The translations under genes and the position numbers were made by a program. Below are positions 25,018 to 36,308 of a stretch of 64,000 nucleotides of DNA, piece after piece. How positions within the stretch are numbered: position 1 is the stretch's first letter; every line of letters begins with the position of its first letter. This DNA is from Mactra quadrangularis (Eukaryota > Mollusca > Bivalvia > Venerida > Mactridae), in assembly GCA_025267735.1 (NCBI GenBank), contig CM046298.1, positions 43,312,883 through 43,376,882 of the forward strand, in the 5' to 3' direction. The notes under the pieces are model-generated. The model saw only the letters and a program-made list of their open reading frames with translations. It searched no databases and was not told where the DNA came from.

Positions 25018-26352
25018 CTAGAAACCTTAGTGGACGTGTGACCCGTTCTTGTTTAAATTGTTAAAGAGCAAAGAATTTCTTTTGAATCGTGTGACATGAC
25101 TCTTTAAAATACAATATAGAAAATAGACACCAGTGTCAAAACCTTGTGGTTGAATTCAAAGCTGTCATACTGAAATTATATTACTTTGAACATAGAAATC
25201 AATCATTGTGAACTTTGTAGAGGCCCTTAAGGTGATCCCACATGTCATTTATGTAAGCTCAAGGCTTAACCGTTTAAGAGATTTTTGAAAAAGATTTTCT
25301 TAAACAACTGAAAGTAAAACTTGTGACCCTGGGGCTTGGGCAGTTTTTACTCATTGGGTATTGATTATCCATTATCTCTTATTTAGACTTTTAGCCGCAA
25401 TAACGTTAATGATCTTGTATTTTGTTTTTGTAAAAAGAAAACTGTATTTAACGCTTTACTGACTTGGGCGTAGACGAAAAAGTTTCATAATAACGTGGTA
25501 GGGCCATTTCAAGATATTGTTATTTCTTTTTAATTTACTGAAAGATTTGCAACTTGATCAAGTTATTCCCTAAGCAATTCCCAGTCACCATAGCTACGCT
25601 GGGCGGGGCAAAAAGGGAAAATGCATTTTTGTTTTGAGTTTTTTGCAATCTCATTTTTGTATTTCATTCCATTATATTTTTCCAAAATGTGGTCGAAAGT
25701 GCTATTTTATTCACAAAATGAAAACTGTAATCTTGTCACCAGTTTGTGCCATTTTTATGCGTTCTATTAACCAGACGTTTTACTTTTCATGGGAAAGGCA
25801 ATTAAAAAGCATCATTTTTGGGGGCTACTTTCCTCAAGAATATTTACTGAATTCTTTCATAAACACTCATGCATGTAAAGTCCAGTGACGCGATTGACCA
25901 GTAAAGACTTTTTTAGTGTTTTTATCCGCGGAATACGATTCTTGGTCATCAGTCCGGTTACATCTGGACCATCACGTGTATTATAGTGTGGTTTGTTTAT
26001 ATAAATTAACTACAAACACATTTTTAAAGTTTTTATAATAGTTACTCGATATCACCGTTTTCGACGAATGTTTGAAATTTCAGTAAAAACGAAACTTGAT
26101 ATCTGATGTTTACGCGTGGTAACTTTTCACAAAAATATTTAAACATAAAGAACAAACATAAATTTAATGTGCAGTTTATAATTTCAATGGTGCACTGTTT
26201 GAAGGGTGTGATTTTAATCTTGTGTGGAGAGACACGGATTAAAAAGACATAAAATGTATTATATTGCAGTTATTATTATGTGATCGACTCTGAATGTCTC
26301 TGTACCTGTCTGCTTGTGACGATTATCGGATTATCTACTTTAATGCAGACCA
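25018..26352. other. Intergenic, no gene seen
   Basis: No sustained coding frame with a good start, no repeat recognised. Confidence 0.4.
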
Positions 26353-26663
26353 TAGGCGGATCCAGCGAGGGGGGTCAGGGAGGTCCGCATCCCCCCCCCC
26401 TAGAATTTGGGAAATGTACCTGTCCATTAGTGTATTTCTTGCCTTTAAGTCATTTTTAAGTAGCATGAAGTAATTTTTCTCGGTGCTTAACATATATTTA
26501 ATAGTTATGTAGCTTTTATTATCAATATGTTGCATTTTTCTGCAAAATGTGTATAATGTGGTTGTGGTTCGAGGTTCTGACCCACCCCCCCCCCAGAAAA
26601 GTTCGGACCCCCCCCCCCTAGAAAAGTTCGGACCTCCCCATAAAAATCCTGGATCCGCCCCTG
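26353..26663 (+). mobile_element. hAT-like MITE 'GGGCGGATCCAG', copy 3
   Basis: Ends aggcggatccagc and ctggatccgcccct; flanks gcagacca / gcagacga match 7 of 8. Contains long C runs (likely slippage). The long minus-strand frame over this region (26335-26823) is an artefact of the element's C/G tracts. Confidence 0.75.
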
Positions 26664-27022
26664 CAGACGAAGTGGTTATCGGTGTGATATAAACCCTTCT
26701 GTGTTGATGCGCCGTAAAAACCAAACAAACAAACAAAGTGGTTAAAATCAAAGTACTGATATTACTTTGAAAATGGTAAAACAAATCATATCCTGGTGCT
26801 ACACTCATGTAATCAAAGTACATGTATTGATAGAATTGATAGGAAGTCCAACAGAAATTGTCAAAAGTTAACCATTACACTCGCGTTAAAACTTATAAAG
26901 GGCAGAGGTTTGCATGAAATGTTTATTTTGATCAATTTAATGCCCTCTTCATCATTTATAAGAACAGCTAATTAATCAACATCGTCCAAAGATTCCAACG
27001 CCATATTATTCTATAACGAATA

Positions 27023-27205
27023 GAATACAGTTATTCCATATGTGATTTGGAAACAGTCAAGCTGTTGGTCCGAGGTGAAGGGGATAGTGTTTTGAACTGC
27101 TACTCAAGGCCGTAAGTCTAGGGCAACAGTTAAAAACACTATCCACAACACCGAGGGCAACTGTTTGACTGTTACATAATCACATATGAAATAACTGTTT
27201 TATTA
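27023..27205. repeat. Foldback element, ~183 bp
   Basis: Arms of ~75 bp pair with few interruptions: aatacagttattccatatgtg with cacatatgaaataactgtttt, and ggatagtgtttt with aaaacactatcc. Almost the entire element is arm. Confidence 0.7.
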
Positions 27206-27726
27206 CCTTAGCTCTGCTCTTCTCAAATGTGTTTTGCTTAGGTCAGAATTTTACAACTACATGTAATCTTTTGGTCAGCATATCTCCACTCAGCTTGACT
27301 TTCCTTGGCTCTATGCTACTAACAGCTAACCTATTACAATGTAAGTTCTGTTTGTAATCAAACTGTACATGTAGTTGTGCAGTAAAATGCCATATTTGGG
27401 TAAACCGTGTACTTGACTCCATACAAAGTTTATGTACAGTCTCTATTATATCTTTAAACGATGCAGATTAAGAATCCGAGTGATGAAATCCTGTCATTAT
27501 TAAGCAATTTGCAATATATTCAATTTAATTACGCCATTCGAAAATTCCGCTTATCGCTAATTACTGAATAGCAAACTGGGATAGAAATTTGTAGAGAATA
27601 TGACACCATACCTGTCAGGGTCTGTCTATCATATGGGACTAATTTCATCTTGATCAGATGATTTGAATAAGCAAATTTATACAAATTAGGTATTTTTATG
27701 CAATATACGGTTTATAGGAATTCAAG

Positions 27727-28012
27727 AGCGTTCAGTAACGATACATTCGGAACTCCTCGGCCATATGCTGCGAATAATCTCGGATATATTTAGACGCTAT
27801 TTTGAAATACCGGTGTTAAAGTAAACAAATGTACGATCGTTTAGGCAATGAGTGATGTTTCGTTTTTAGTCCGTAAATTTTGAAACATCACTCATTGCCT
27901 TAACGATCGTATATTTGTTTATTATATTAGATTATTCGCAGCGAATGGCCAAGGAGTTCCGAATGTATCGTCACGGAACGTTTTGGAACGTTTAGGGTAA
28001 TTGAACAGGCTA
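27727..28012. mobile_element. Long-TIR foldback MITE, copy A
   Basis: Palindromic element: outer end gtaattgaacaggcta (left end shortened), then gatacattcggaactcctcgg, attattcgcagcgaatgg, and an inner hairpin caatgagtgatgtttcg / gaaacatcactcattg. Related copies at 36436 and 46533. Confidence 0.75.
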
Positions 28013-29136
28013 CAGGACTAATAGCCAAGGGCATACCTAGTTAGAGTTGCACTGAATACACAAAGCTGTAACTGGACACAGATCATTATGACATGACGTC
28101 TAAACACTGTAATGTACAACAATGACGTAACGGTTGACATGTTAACTTGCTCTGTTAATTAAATACAACAATAATCATCTGTCATGTATTAATATATAAT
28201 AAATGAGGAATTAGTTTATAATATTGTTAGACAATTATGACTTATAACAAAATCGTAATAAAAATACAACAAATGAAGAAATTTGTCCATCTCGTTACGT
28301 AATCAATTACCCTCGTTAAAATGTTGAACCAATGAAGTCTAGACAGTGAATTAATTCTTACTTATGTATAATATTGTAGTTTTTTATTGTTGTTTTATAT
28401 AATTCATTATAAATCATAAATACTCATGAGTTATTTTTATTATAAAGTAAATTGATCTATTGAATATATTGGACTCTAGGTTCGAGGGTTTAAACCATAC
28501 TAAATATGAAGTAAAAGAAGGTGACCCTTTTTTCGATAAATAATTGGGAATACTTTAAGGAAACAAAGTAAGTTGGTATATTTATGTATTTCTATATATA
28601 ATTTTTTTTAAATAATTGTTTATTTTATTAATTTTTAAATTCTTTGATATAATTTTGCTTCATTTATTAAGGCTATCAATATCGATGGACTTTATAGAGT
28701 GGTGGTATTAATATACGGACATTTTTCTTTTCTAATTAAGAATCTGGGACTAAAACCATCCTGCTTTTGCATTCACCAATGTAGAAATTTATTAAGAACA
28801 GAACAAGACATACATTTATTTACAAAAACTATACAGTTTCTTGTGTTTAGCAAAAAATAAACATACAATGATAACATCTCATCAATACGAGCTGTTAATA
28901 CACTTAAATTCTAATAATTATACAGGCAAAATAAATTGATGCAAATAAAATTTCACAAAAAACTTAATGCAACAATTTATTTTAAAATGTTTGCCGGATA
29001 CAGTTGGTCCTATGTTTTACAATTTTTCTTTCGTTTATCTATAATAGCTGACTGACCTAACAAACTTCCTTGGACATTTCTTTCATCATGTTTATACTTT
29101 AGTCAATCGTTTCAGAGACAAAACACTATAATAAAC
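28013..29136. other. Intergenic, no gene seen
   Basis: Strongly AT-rich; nothing supported. Confidence 0.45.
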
Positions 29137-29144
29137 ATTAACTC

Positions 29145-29381
29145 TACTGGCACCAGAGTCCATAACTTATGATCATTAACAAATTCGTACGCCCCTCCCC
29201 CCCCCCCCCAGTGTATACATGTGCACTACCTTATATATCATAATATTATGTAATTAAAGTATAGTTATAACTGGTATACGACAATGTATATAGGGCCGAT
29301 TTTTCTTGAGTTCGTGACTAAATATTATTATTGAAGAATATGAGTGCGTATCTAACAAGTTTAAGGACTCTGGTCCCAGTG
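29145..29381. mobile_element. hAT-like MITE 'ACTGGCACCAGAGTCC' with perfect 8-bp TSD
   Basis: Inverted ends tactggcaccagagtcc and ggactctggtcccagtg. The flanking 8-bp direct repeat attaactc (29137-29144 and 29382-29389) is exact. Contains a C tract at ~29200. A solitary end of the same family lies at about 61738-61780. Confidence 0.8.
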
Positions 29382-30074
29382 ATTAACTCGCCCATTAATT
29401 AATAAATTAGCTCTTAAACGACATTGGATAATGAATATTTAACATAAACAAAAATATACGTCTACCACACTCTTATACCTTTTTGGACGTTGCCCTTTAA
29501 TGGTTCCGGATATAGTTAACAATGAGTAGTTTCAGCAATTTGCATTAGCTCTCATGATGAAGAAATGAGCCAGTCCCAAAATGCCATGGGGTTTACTCGT
29601 AAAATATTATAATTCAATCGCAGTCCGAGAGATTGATTTTTTAAGAAAGCAATTTTATTTTTTACTTGCTCAATGGCGTGACGGTTTTAAGACAGTTTTC
29701 ATATTTGTTATAGATGAAATATCTTCATATAGGGATTAAGATAGACTGTGTAGTAAATTATCAAACTACTATCTTCTACTTGTTGATATCGGTATTTTAT
29801 GTTTTTTTCCGGTCAGATGTAAGATTTATGATAATCTTTATGATTATTTTATAATAACTTTGCATATATTTGCATAAAAAGTAGATAATAAGCCAAACTT
29901 GAAAAGGTTGTATTCAATTAACTATCGAGACCCAGCTAGCCTTTACTGACATTAAGTATAATACGAATGTACCTGAACTATTCATTTGGGACACCCTGGC
30001 GATCTTGTTTGAATATAGGCCCTGGATATCTGAAGTGGTAGTTGTCTGGTTCCCAGTCGTACTTTGACAGGTTA

Positions 30075-30480
30075 AAGTACATCAGGCAAAGCATGATAAT
30101 GGCCGCGCCCGATGTAATGAATTAAGTATTGGATAATTATGTTTTCAAATGAACATTCTCACTACACAGGCTTAAATCAAATGATCATTGTACAAGAATT
30201 ACAGAGGATGCCTTATTTTAGTTGCTTGGTAACATTTATGCTAAATAAAGTATCCGAAATTCTAACGAGACTAATCCACGTCCGAAATGTGTTTACTTGA
30301 GACATGTTTTGTTAATCGTTCGCTAAATATACATGTAATCAGAAAAATCGAAATCGAATGACCCGTATTGTACCGAACTCCTACTAAAGTAACTATCGTC
30401 AGCAAATGATCATGCAAGATTAAGAAAACGTAATACCTGGATAATAATTGAAGAGGCCGCCATGATTACGGTTTGCCTGA
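30075..30480. repeat. Inverted-repeat pair
   Basis: catcaggcaaagcatgataatggcc near 30090 is inverted at 30455-30480 (ggccgccatgattacggtttgcctgac). Probably the arms of a degraded TIR element. Confidence 0.45.
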
Positions 30481-30989
30481 CACGATTACGATGGTGGTAC
30501 GGGGCAGGTGATCCAGACTATAGTGGTAGGAATATGTACAACAGGTTATAAGGCCCGGCAAATAACTCGCTGGCAATGTTTGCTATTATCATTTACAAAT
30601 AGACGCGTTTAGTCAATATTAACAAATATGCTAAATGTTTTTGTTTGTATTACATACAATACACGTTATAGAATTTTTCCCTGGAGCAAATGGTATATTA
30701 AATATCTTAATATACATTGAAACTCGAGCATCTGTCATTTCTGTTTAATAACTTAGTCTTGCATCGTTAAACGCTTTATCAAAAATATTTTATTGACGCG
30801 TCAGTCAAACCTATTATCATTGAAAAGATCGGTTGTCAAAATACAATTGTCTATTTTATATGAGTATCCATTAAACCCCTCCACCCAATGCGAAAGACGG
30901 AACGATAACTTTAAATAAAAATTGACCCATTCTTGTACTAGTTAGCTCCCTTGTGTTTAAACTCACTTTTGAAGGGAAACACACCTCTG

Positions 30990-31135
30990 ATGTGCGTTCA
31001 ACAATGCGAGCGCTCGGAGCGATAACGAGCGCTCTCATTCTGAACGCGGGCGCCCGCACGAGTGCTCGCGCGTGCTTGTGATTCAGCTCGAGAGGTGTTT
31101 CGCTTAGATATCGAAGATGGCGGATGGAAAATTTT
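30990..31135. promoter_or_regulatory. CpG-rich islet with YY1-like motif
   Basis: A short patch dense in CG (gagcgctcggagcg, aacgcgggcgcccgc, gctcgcgcgtgc) in AT-rich surroundings, ending with cgaagatggcggatgg. AAGATGGCGG matches the YY1 core seen at many animal TATA-less promoters. A similar aagatggcgg sits in the repeat at 606, so it may instead be an element. No convincing ORF starts here. Confidence 0.35.
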
Positions 31136-31387
31136 AAATTTTTATCTCTAAGAACTATCCATGAAAAGTAGGACACAAACGTGAATGCTACTTGTTCCAC
31201 ATAACATTTCCACGCAATACATACAATAGAATTTATTTAATACAGTAAATTGTATCATAATGATTTATATATGATGAAAAATGTGAAAGATCACGTCTGA
31301 TGCTAAATCTTATAAATGTGTTGCATTCATTTAATCACGAATCATGCTTAAATCCCATTTCTATCAACCCTTAGTGATTCAAACAGA

Positions 31388-31845
31388 TTGTACAGCACAA
31401 TAATTTGTTCCACGTGACAGACGTATATGTAATTTGTGTGATAAAAATGATATTGAGGACGAATTTCATTTTATATGTTCTAAGTATCTATCTATATGTA
31501 AAAATATCTGAAATGTATTTTTATGTAAAACCTTCAATGTATGTATTTAATGAATTATCACTTTCTGAAAACAAATGTATCCTCTTTAAACTATCTAAAT
31601 ACGTAAAGGAGGCACTTATGATTAGGTTCTCCCATGTTAACTTTTGACATAATAACCTTCAGTTAGTTTATTGAATATAAATAACTTATTTATATATCTC
31701 TATGTAATTTCCCCCTTTTTTGTATGTTTATATTGAAAAATTATAGATATGTTTTCATGTCGCATGTAATTTTATATGTATGTACATTGTATTTATTTTT
31801 GGTGATGAGTATTGCCTAAGCCCCGAAAAAAAATTGTTCTGTTCT
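31388..31845 (+). mobile_element. LINE 3' end: degraded reverse-transcriptase C-terminus
   Basis: 31413-31508 translates to a zinc-knuckle-like tail with C-x2-C-x9-H-x2-C (RRICNLCDKNDIEDEFHFIC), then a stop. A shifted frame from 31513 continues with KPSMYVFNELSLSENK and LSKYVKEALMIRF, the usual last residues of CR1/L2/RTE-like LINE proteins in invertebrates. A frameshift and stops make it a dead relic. The 3' end runs to gttctgttctgttct near 31845. Confidence 0.75.
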
Positions 31846-32499
31846 GTTCTATCAAAAGTAACACAGTTTTTTGACTGCAAAGAAAATAGACATTTATTTT
31901 TTTCAAACACCTCTAATGAACAAGCTTTTTTTACTAAATGCAAATATTGCTTAAATATGTTTAAGTTATTTATTGCATTTCACAGTAAAAGGAGATCGAA
32001 ACCGAAAGTACAATTAGGTTGTAAATACTTGAAACACTATTTTTGATCAATGTTTGTTTAAAATGCAGTCTTGTAATAGAAAAAATGCTTCAAATCACAT
32101 TATTAAGCTCTAAACCAATTTTGGGTTAGATATCTTGAACATTAGCGTGTAAATGAATATAGCGTGCTTTTTTAAAAGTATCCCACTTTTTTAAGGAAAT
32201 GAACGCTTGGTCAAATTCAAGTTTTGAAAGGAAGTGGTTTGAACAGTTTATTGTGTCCCTAATGCATGTTACATTATGATAAGTTCATGTTTGTCAAACA
32301 GTTTTCAAGTCTACTGTTGATGAATATACTTTCATAAAGTGGCTTTAATATACATGTACATCTTAGGAAAGCATGATGTCGTATTCGGTGTTCTAACAAT
32401 AAACTATGAAACCGGACGCCATAACAATATAGACAGGCAACTGCGATTTTGAAATTACTGTTTAGTGCATGGAAGAGTTTATTAAAGATGAAATTCGAA

Positions 32500-32780
32500 C
32501 ATTTTTATATCCCTGCTTCGAAGAAGAGGCGGGTATACTGTTTTACCCTTGTCCGTGCGTCCGTCCGTCCGTTACAAAATTTCCGTCGCAGTTTTCTCAG
32601 CAACTATAACATGCAGCAGCCTAATACTTTGCATATTGCTTCATCCCATAGTCCCATGTGGTGTAAAGCGATTTCATGCTCCTTGCTCATCTACTTCCTG
32701 TTTGTAGTCATATTCCTCACAGCGGGGGTATCACTAGTGAACATTAGCTCACAGATTGACTTGTTATTTCGTAAATTACA
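32500..32780 (+). repeat. Interspersed repeat with (GTCC)n
   Basis: Begins tatccctgcttcgaagaagagg, contains gtccgtgcgtccgtccgtccg and ends cctcacagcgggggtatcact. The structure is typical of a dispersed repeat, not a gene; no class can be assigned here. Confidence 0.4.
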
Positions 32781-33229
32781 CTCTGACATTCGTTTACAAT
32801 ATACCGTATTCATAATTTATATCTAAGTAGGTGCCACAATGAATACTATAGAAGTATTTCATCCAAAATGTTTGTAACAATTAATCTACATTTATACAGT
32901 GCCATTCATAATTACTTTACATTATTGTAAATGTATGATTTACGTTTAAATTTTACTAATAATTGATATCTAGACTAAAAACTTAAATTCAGATACATAA
33001 ACATGTTACGCTTCTATCAAATGTTACGATCTATTATAACTTTACCAATGCATAAATACATTAAAATAAGATTTAATTGAGTTAATGGGAAACCAGCTTT
33101 TTTAAAAGTGTAAAGGTAATTTTGGATGGCCCTGTATATTACTTCTTACAGTAAGAAATACATTCCAACAATGGTAAATTTATACATTTGTACATCATCT
33201 TTACTACCTCTCAAATTGTTAAAATTTAT

Positions 33230-33335
33230 AAATTGTATTTTTATAGTGAACCTTATACACCTTTTTAAACATATGTATGTAATGGTCTAGAGGCCTAAAT
33301 CCCTTAATAAAAGTTGTTGTTGTTGTTGTAGTAAA
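33230..33335 (+). mobile_element. Probable LINE/SINE 3' tail with (GTT)n
   Basis: ggcctaaatcccttaataaaagttgttgttgttgttg: an AATAAA word followed by a trinucleotide tail, as at the 3' ends of several LINE clades. The 5' part is not recognised. Confidence 0.4.
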
Positions 33336-33451
33336 TGTGAGATAATTTTCCCTTTTATCGCTTCCTTTGTAGTATAATATCTTGTTTATGTTCCATTAAA
33401 ACCACATGTCTGACAGCGCTATAAGCACTTTGATTGTCATTATTCTAGTGT

Positions 33452-33516
33452 ATCATTCGGAACTCCTCGGCCATTTATTAGGAATTCACTTTATAGTTGG
33501 TCGATGTGTTCCGAAT
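33452..33516. mobile_element. 'CATTCGGAA' element, mini copy
   Basis: cattcggaactcctcggcc and gtgttccgaatg in opposite orientation ~65 bp apart: an internally deleted member of the family at 24434 and 35811. It ends ~20 bp upstream of a TATA box. Confidence 0.6.
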
Positions 33517-33533
33517 GACTAATGTACACGTGC

Positions 33534-33576
33534 TATAAATATTGTATTTTTAATTGTATTCTTTTTTCATTCACAG
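33534..33576 (+). promoter_or_regulatory. Candidate promoter or splice acceptor of the secreted-protein gene
   Basis: TATAAAT at 33534-33540 would place a start site near 33565, giving a 45-nt leader before the ATG. Alternatively cttttttcattcacag (ending 33576) is a good 3' splice site, in which case the ATG lies in exon 2. Both readings fit the sequence. Confidence 0.4.
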
Positions 33577-33609
33577 AGAAAAACAACATTTAATCATACA
33601 ACAGCAACA

Positions 33610-35655
33610 ATGAACATTGTTCTCTTGGTCTGTCTCATCTCAAGTGTCTCTTCTACTTTATTCCATCCAAAGTATGGAAAGCCAAAACCACCATTCGGAA
33701 GTCCATTGTTACCACATGGTATTCAAAGAAGTCCTTTTGGCGGCAGAGGTCCAATTGCTCCAATAGTCCCAATTATTCATCCGGCACCATTTCCACCCAA
33801 GGTTCTATGGACGAAAAAAGTAGATCCACGGACTGGAAATATTTATAAAATGATGCGAAGGAAACCATTCAATCCTGGAGAATTCAAACATTTTACCCGA
33901 AAAGCTCATTATGCTAGAAAAGTACAAATACATAAACTGTCAAAACTAAAAATGATGCCTCGATCAAACATGCTCAGAGGAGGAAAATTAAGCATGCGCA
34001 GTCCACATTTTATTAAAGGTCATCCTTCTCGATATCCCACACAACGTATGATAAGAAAGCCGCCTATACTTGGTCATCCAGGAGGAATGATGCCATCAAA
34101 AAGTAGACCCGCACTGTTTCCTCATGTACAGCCACAACGTCACATACGACCAAACATGGTACATCCACCATTTAATGCAGTACCAACACAGCCTCAACAA
34201 CACCACCAACTGAACAGACAGTTAATTGATAGAATAGACAATACGTTTGATGACAGATTTGATGACGGTTTTGGTCCTGCTATCGAACCTATACCAAACA
34301 ATGCAATTTCTGGACACATGAATAATCACGTGGCGCCCATTCAACATAATGATATCCAACCATCGTCTTTTCACCAGAGCTTCATGCTTGAAGTGAATGC
34401 AAATCACCATAGACAATCATTTCACACGTCTCCTTCGGTTTCCCCAGTCGGGAATCTAAATAACCACGGCGCCGTCGGCGGATTTCAAAGACAACAATTT
34501 CAACAAGCAGATGATATGTTTAGGCACGGCGCTAGAAATAATATTTTAAATTCCTTTGACGATAAACCTGTCATTGATGGAGCAATCAACAAACAAAATG
34601 AAGGAAGTTTTGGCTCCCAGCAACCTTTTCATCATGAAATGAATCGACAATTTACACAACAGAACTTTCATCAATTGCCACAACAGAATCATCATGGCTT
34701 CATTGATATGGACTTCGGAATTGATTCAGTATTTGACCATGAAACAGATGGTTTCATTGATGACATTGGCGATAATAACGATAGACTGGAAGGCGTGTCT
34801 AATATAGCGTCAAGAGTGAATGATGTTTTAGAGGATATTCGTGATATGCCAGAAGAACTAAACTTAGTAAAGGGTCCTCTGGACTTTATATATGAACAAT
34901 TAGATCTTTCAGGTGAAGTTGACTCAATTACAGATTTACAAAAAGAATCTGAACACAGACTTGAAAGACAGTTTGATGATGTTCTTGATTCTGATATAAG
35001 TGATGTTGCTAAGGATATTAAGGATAGTTTAAATGACTTTAATCCACTAAGAGGTATTGGAGGGATCTTACAATCTGAATCAGACGATGGTATCATCCAT
35101 AATGACGACGGTCCCATAAGTGGACTTCAACTATTAGGACCAAGCTCTTGGCAAGATGTTTTGACAGAACTGGAGAATGTTGGCACACAATTTGATACTT
35201 TACAAATGTCGCATGGAGATATTAGAGTATTACCTGTTAACCCACATTCTAAAGAAGAAATTTTTACATCAAAAGAAAGAGACCTTTTCAACCATGATGT
35301 TGAATTTATTCCGGAAATAGATTCAGAAACAGTTCCTGTCGGTTCTTTTGCTTTACTTGGCATAGACCCAGCTTCCATTCATGCATCTGAAATTCAGGTG
35401 GACGAAACATCAAAAGCTCCTGAGCACCCACCGCCCATTCCTTTGCCAAACTCTGCAAACACCTTACAGACTCAAGACCAAGTTAGTGATAGCACAAAGC
35501 AGACAGCTACATCGGTTACCGATAATATAAGTAATATTGCTGACACATCTAATACGTTAGCTAATGGACACGATGAGTCATTCAACAATGTTATAGACAC
35601 AATGAATAAACTTACACTATTGACTGCTATTAAAGATTTAGATATTGCGTCTTAA
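33610..35655 (+). CDS. Secreted, cysteine-free basic/acidic two-part protein
   Basis: 681 aa, ATG in context acaacaATGA. Residues 1-15 form a signal peptide (MNIVLLVCLISSVSS) and contain the only cysteine. Residues 16-185 are Pro/His/Lys/Arg-rich with several dibasic sites (KK, RR, RK). Residues 190-365 are Gln/Asn/His/Phe-rich and low-complexity. Residues 365-600 are strongly acidic, with DD/ED clusters and amphipathic segments (e.g. 395-475). Residues 600-681 are Ser/Thr/Asn-rich with one N-glycosylation sequon (N639). No known domain is recognised. Composition recalls secreted matrix, adhesive or shell-associated proteins of molluscs, but that is inference only. The oppositely charged halves could self-associate. 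Single uninterrupted exon; no premature stops. Minus-strand frames inside it are shadows. Confidence 0.85.
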   Translation: MNIVLLVCLISSVSSTLFHPKYGKPKPPFGSPLLPHGIQRSPFGGRGPIAPIVPIIHPAPFPPKVLWTKKVDPRTGNIYKMMRRKPFNPGEFKHFTRKAHYARKVQIHKLSKLKMMPRSNMLRGGKLSMRSPHFIKGHPSRYPTQRMIRKPPILGHPGGMMPSKSRPALFPHVQPQRHIRPNMVHPPFNAVPTQPQQHHQLNRQLIDRIDNTFDDRFDDGFGPAIEPIPNNAISGHMNNHVAPIQHNDIQPSSFHQSFMLEVNANHHRQSFHTSPSVSPVGNLNNHGAVGGFQRQQFQQADDMFRHGARNNILNSFDDKPVIDGAINKQNEGSFGSQQPFHHEMNRQFTQQNFHQLPQQNHHGFIDMDFGIDSVFDHETDGFIDDIGDNNDRLEGVSNIASRVNDVLEDIRDMPEELNLVKGPLDFIYEQLDLSGEVDSITDLQKESEHRLERQFDDVLDSDISDVAKDIKDSLNDFNPLRGIGGILQSESDDGIIHNDDGPISGLQLLGPSSWQDVLTELENVGTQFDTLQMSHGDIRVLPVNPHSKEEIFTSKERDLFNHDVEFIPEIDSETVPVGSFALLGIDPASIHASEIQVDETSKAPEHPPPIPLPNSANTLQTQDQVSDSTKQTATSVTDNISNIADTSNTLANGHDESFNNVIDTMNKLTLLTAIKDLDIAS

Positions 35656-35810
35656 ATGTGAAACTTCTGTGTGTATATATGACTTACAAATTATAGCATT
35701 GGTTTCTGATAGCTTTAAATGAAGGTCGGTGAGAACAAGTTATGTTTAGTTTAATCTCATTCGCCTTTAAGTTTTAAATACGGGTACTTTATACAATGCC
35801 ATACATTATT

Positions 35811-36164
35811 ACCATTCGGAACATCCTCGGCCATTCGCTTACGAATAACCTCGGACATATTTAGGCCCCATTTTAAAACTATGTAAACAACTACAAAATC
35901 GTTTAGGCGATGACTTAAGTTCCGTTTTTAATCCGTAAATTTAAAATTACTCAGTTCAATGATACCGATGAACAATATTTGGTTCAATTTAAAACAAATA
36001 AATATGTTTAAACAAAGATCTGTCTGTATACTACAAGAACTATTTTGCGTAACCGTTACGTGCTTCGCCTCGCGTAGGTAGAAAAATCACCAAAATTTGG
36101 TGAAGACCCCCCACGAATCCTCCCGAGATTATTCATTCATGAAAAGTCGAGGGTGTTCCGAATG
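35811..36164. mobile_element. hAT-like TIR element 'CATTCGGAA', copy 2
   Basis: Starts accattcggaacatcctcgg and ends gggtgttccgaatg. An exact direct repeat acattatt lies at 35803-35810 and 36165-36172. It lies in the 3' flank of the secreted-protein gene. Confidence 0.78.
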
Positions 36165-36218
36165 ACATTATTACCTTTACACTTTTATAAAAGTGTGATT
36201 TGTTTTGAATTTGTTACC

Positions 36219-36224
36219 AATAAA
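36219..36224 (+). terminator. Candidate poly(A) signal of the secreted-protein gene
   Basis: AATAAA 564 bp after the stop. Another AATAAA at 35997-36002 lies inside the 35811 element and could provide an earlier, transposon-derived 3' end. Confidence 0.35.
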
Positions 36225-36308
36225 ATCACATCTTTAGATACCTCTACACGTAGATCAATTACAATTGTAGTTAGTATCATAACTCTCCTCTCAAATAAAA
36301 AAAATAAG

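Noticed and set aside
26335..26823. 162-codon minus-strand frame
   Set aside because: Covers a MITE with C-runs and its flanks; the Gly-rich part is the element's repeated cccccc/gttcggaccc words. Two other copies of the element give different, broken frames.
30871..31200. 109-codon minus-strand frame over the CpG islet
   Set aside because: GC-rich palindromic DNA favours open frames; no start context, no recognised domain.
34692..35378. Minus-strand frames of 141 and 83 codons
   Set aside because: Antisense shadows of the acidic half of the secreted-protein gene.
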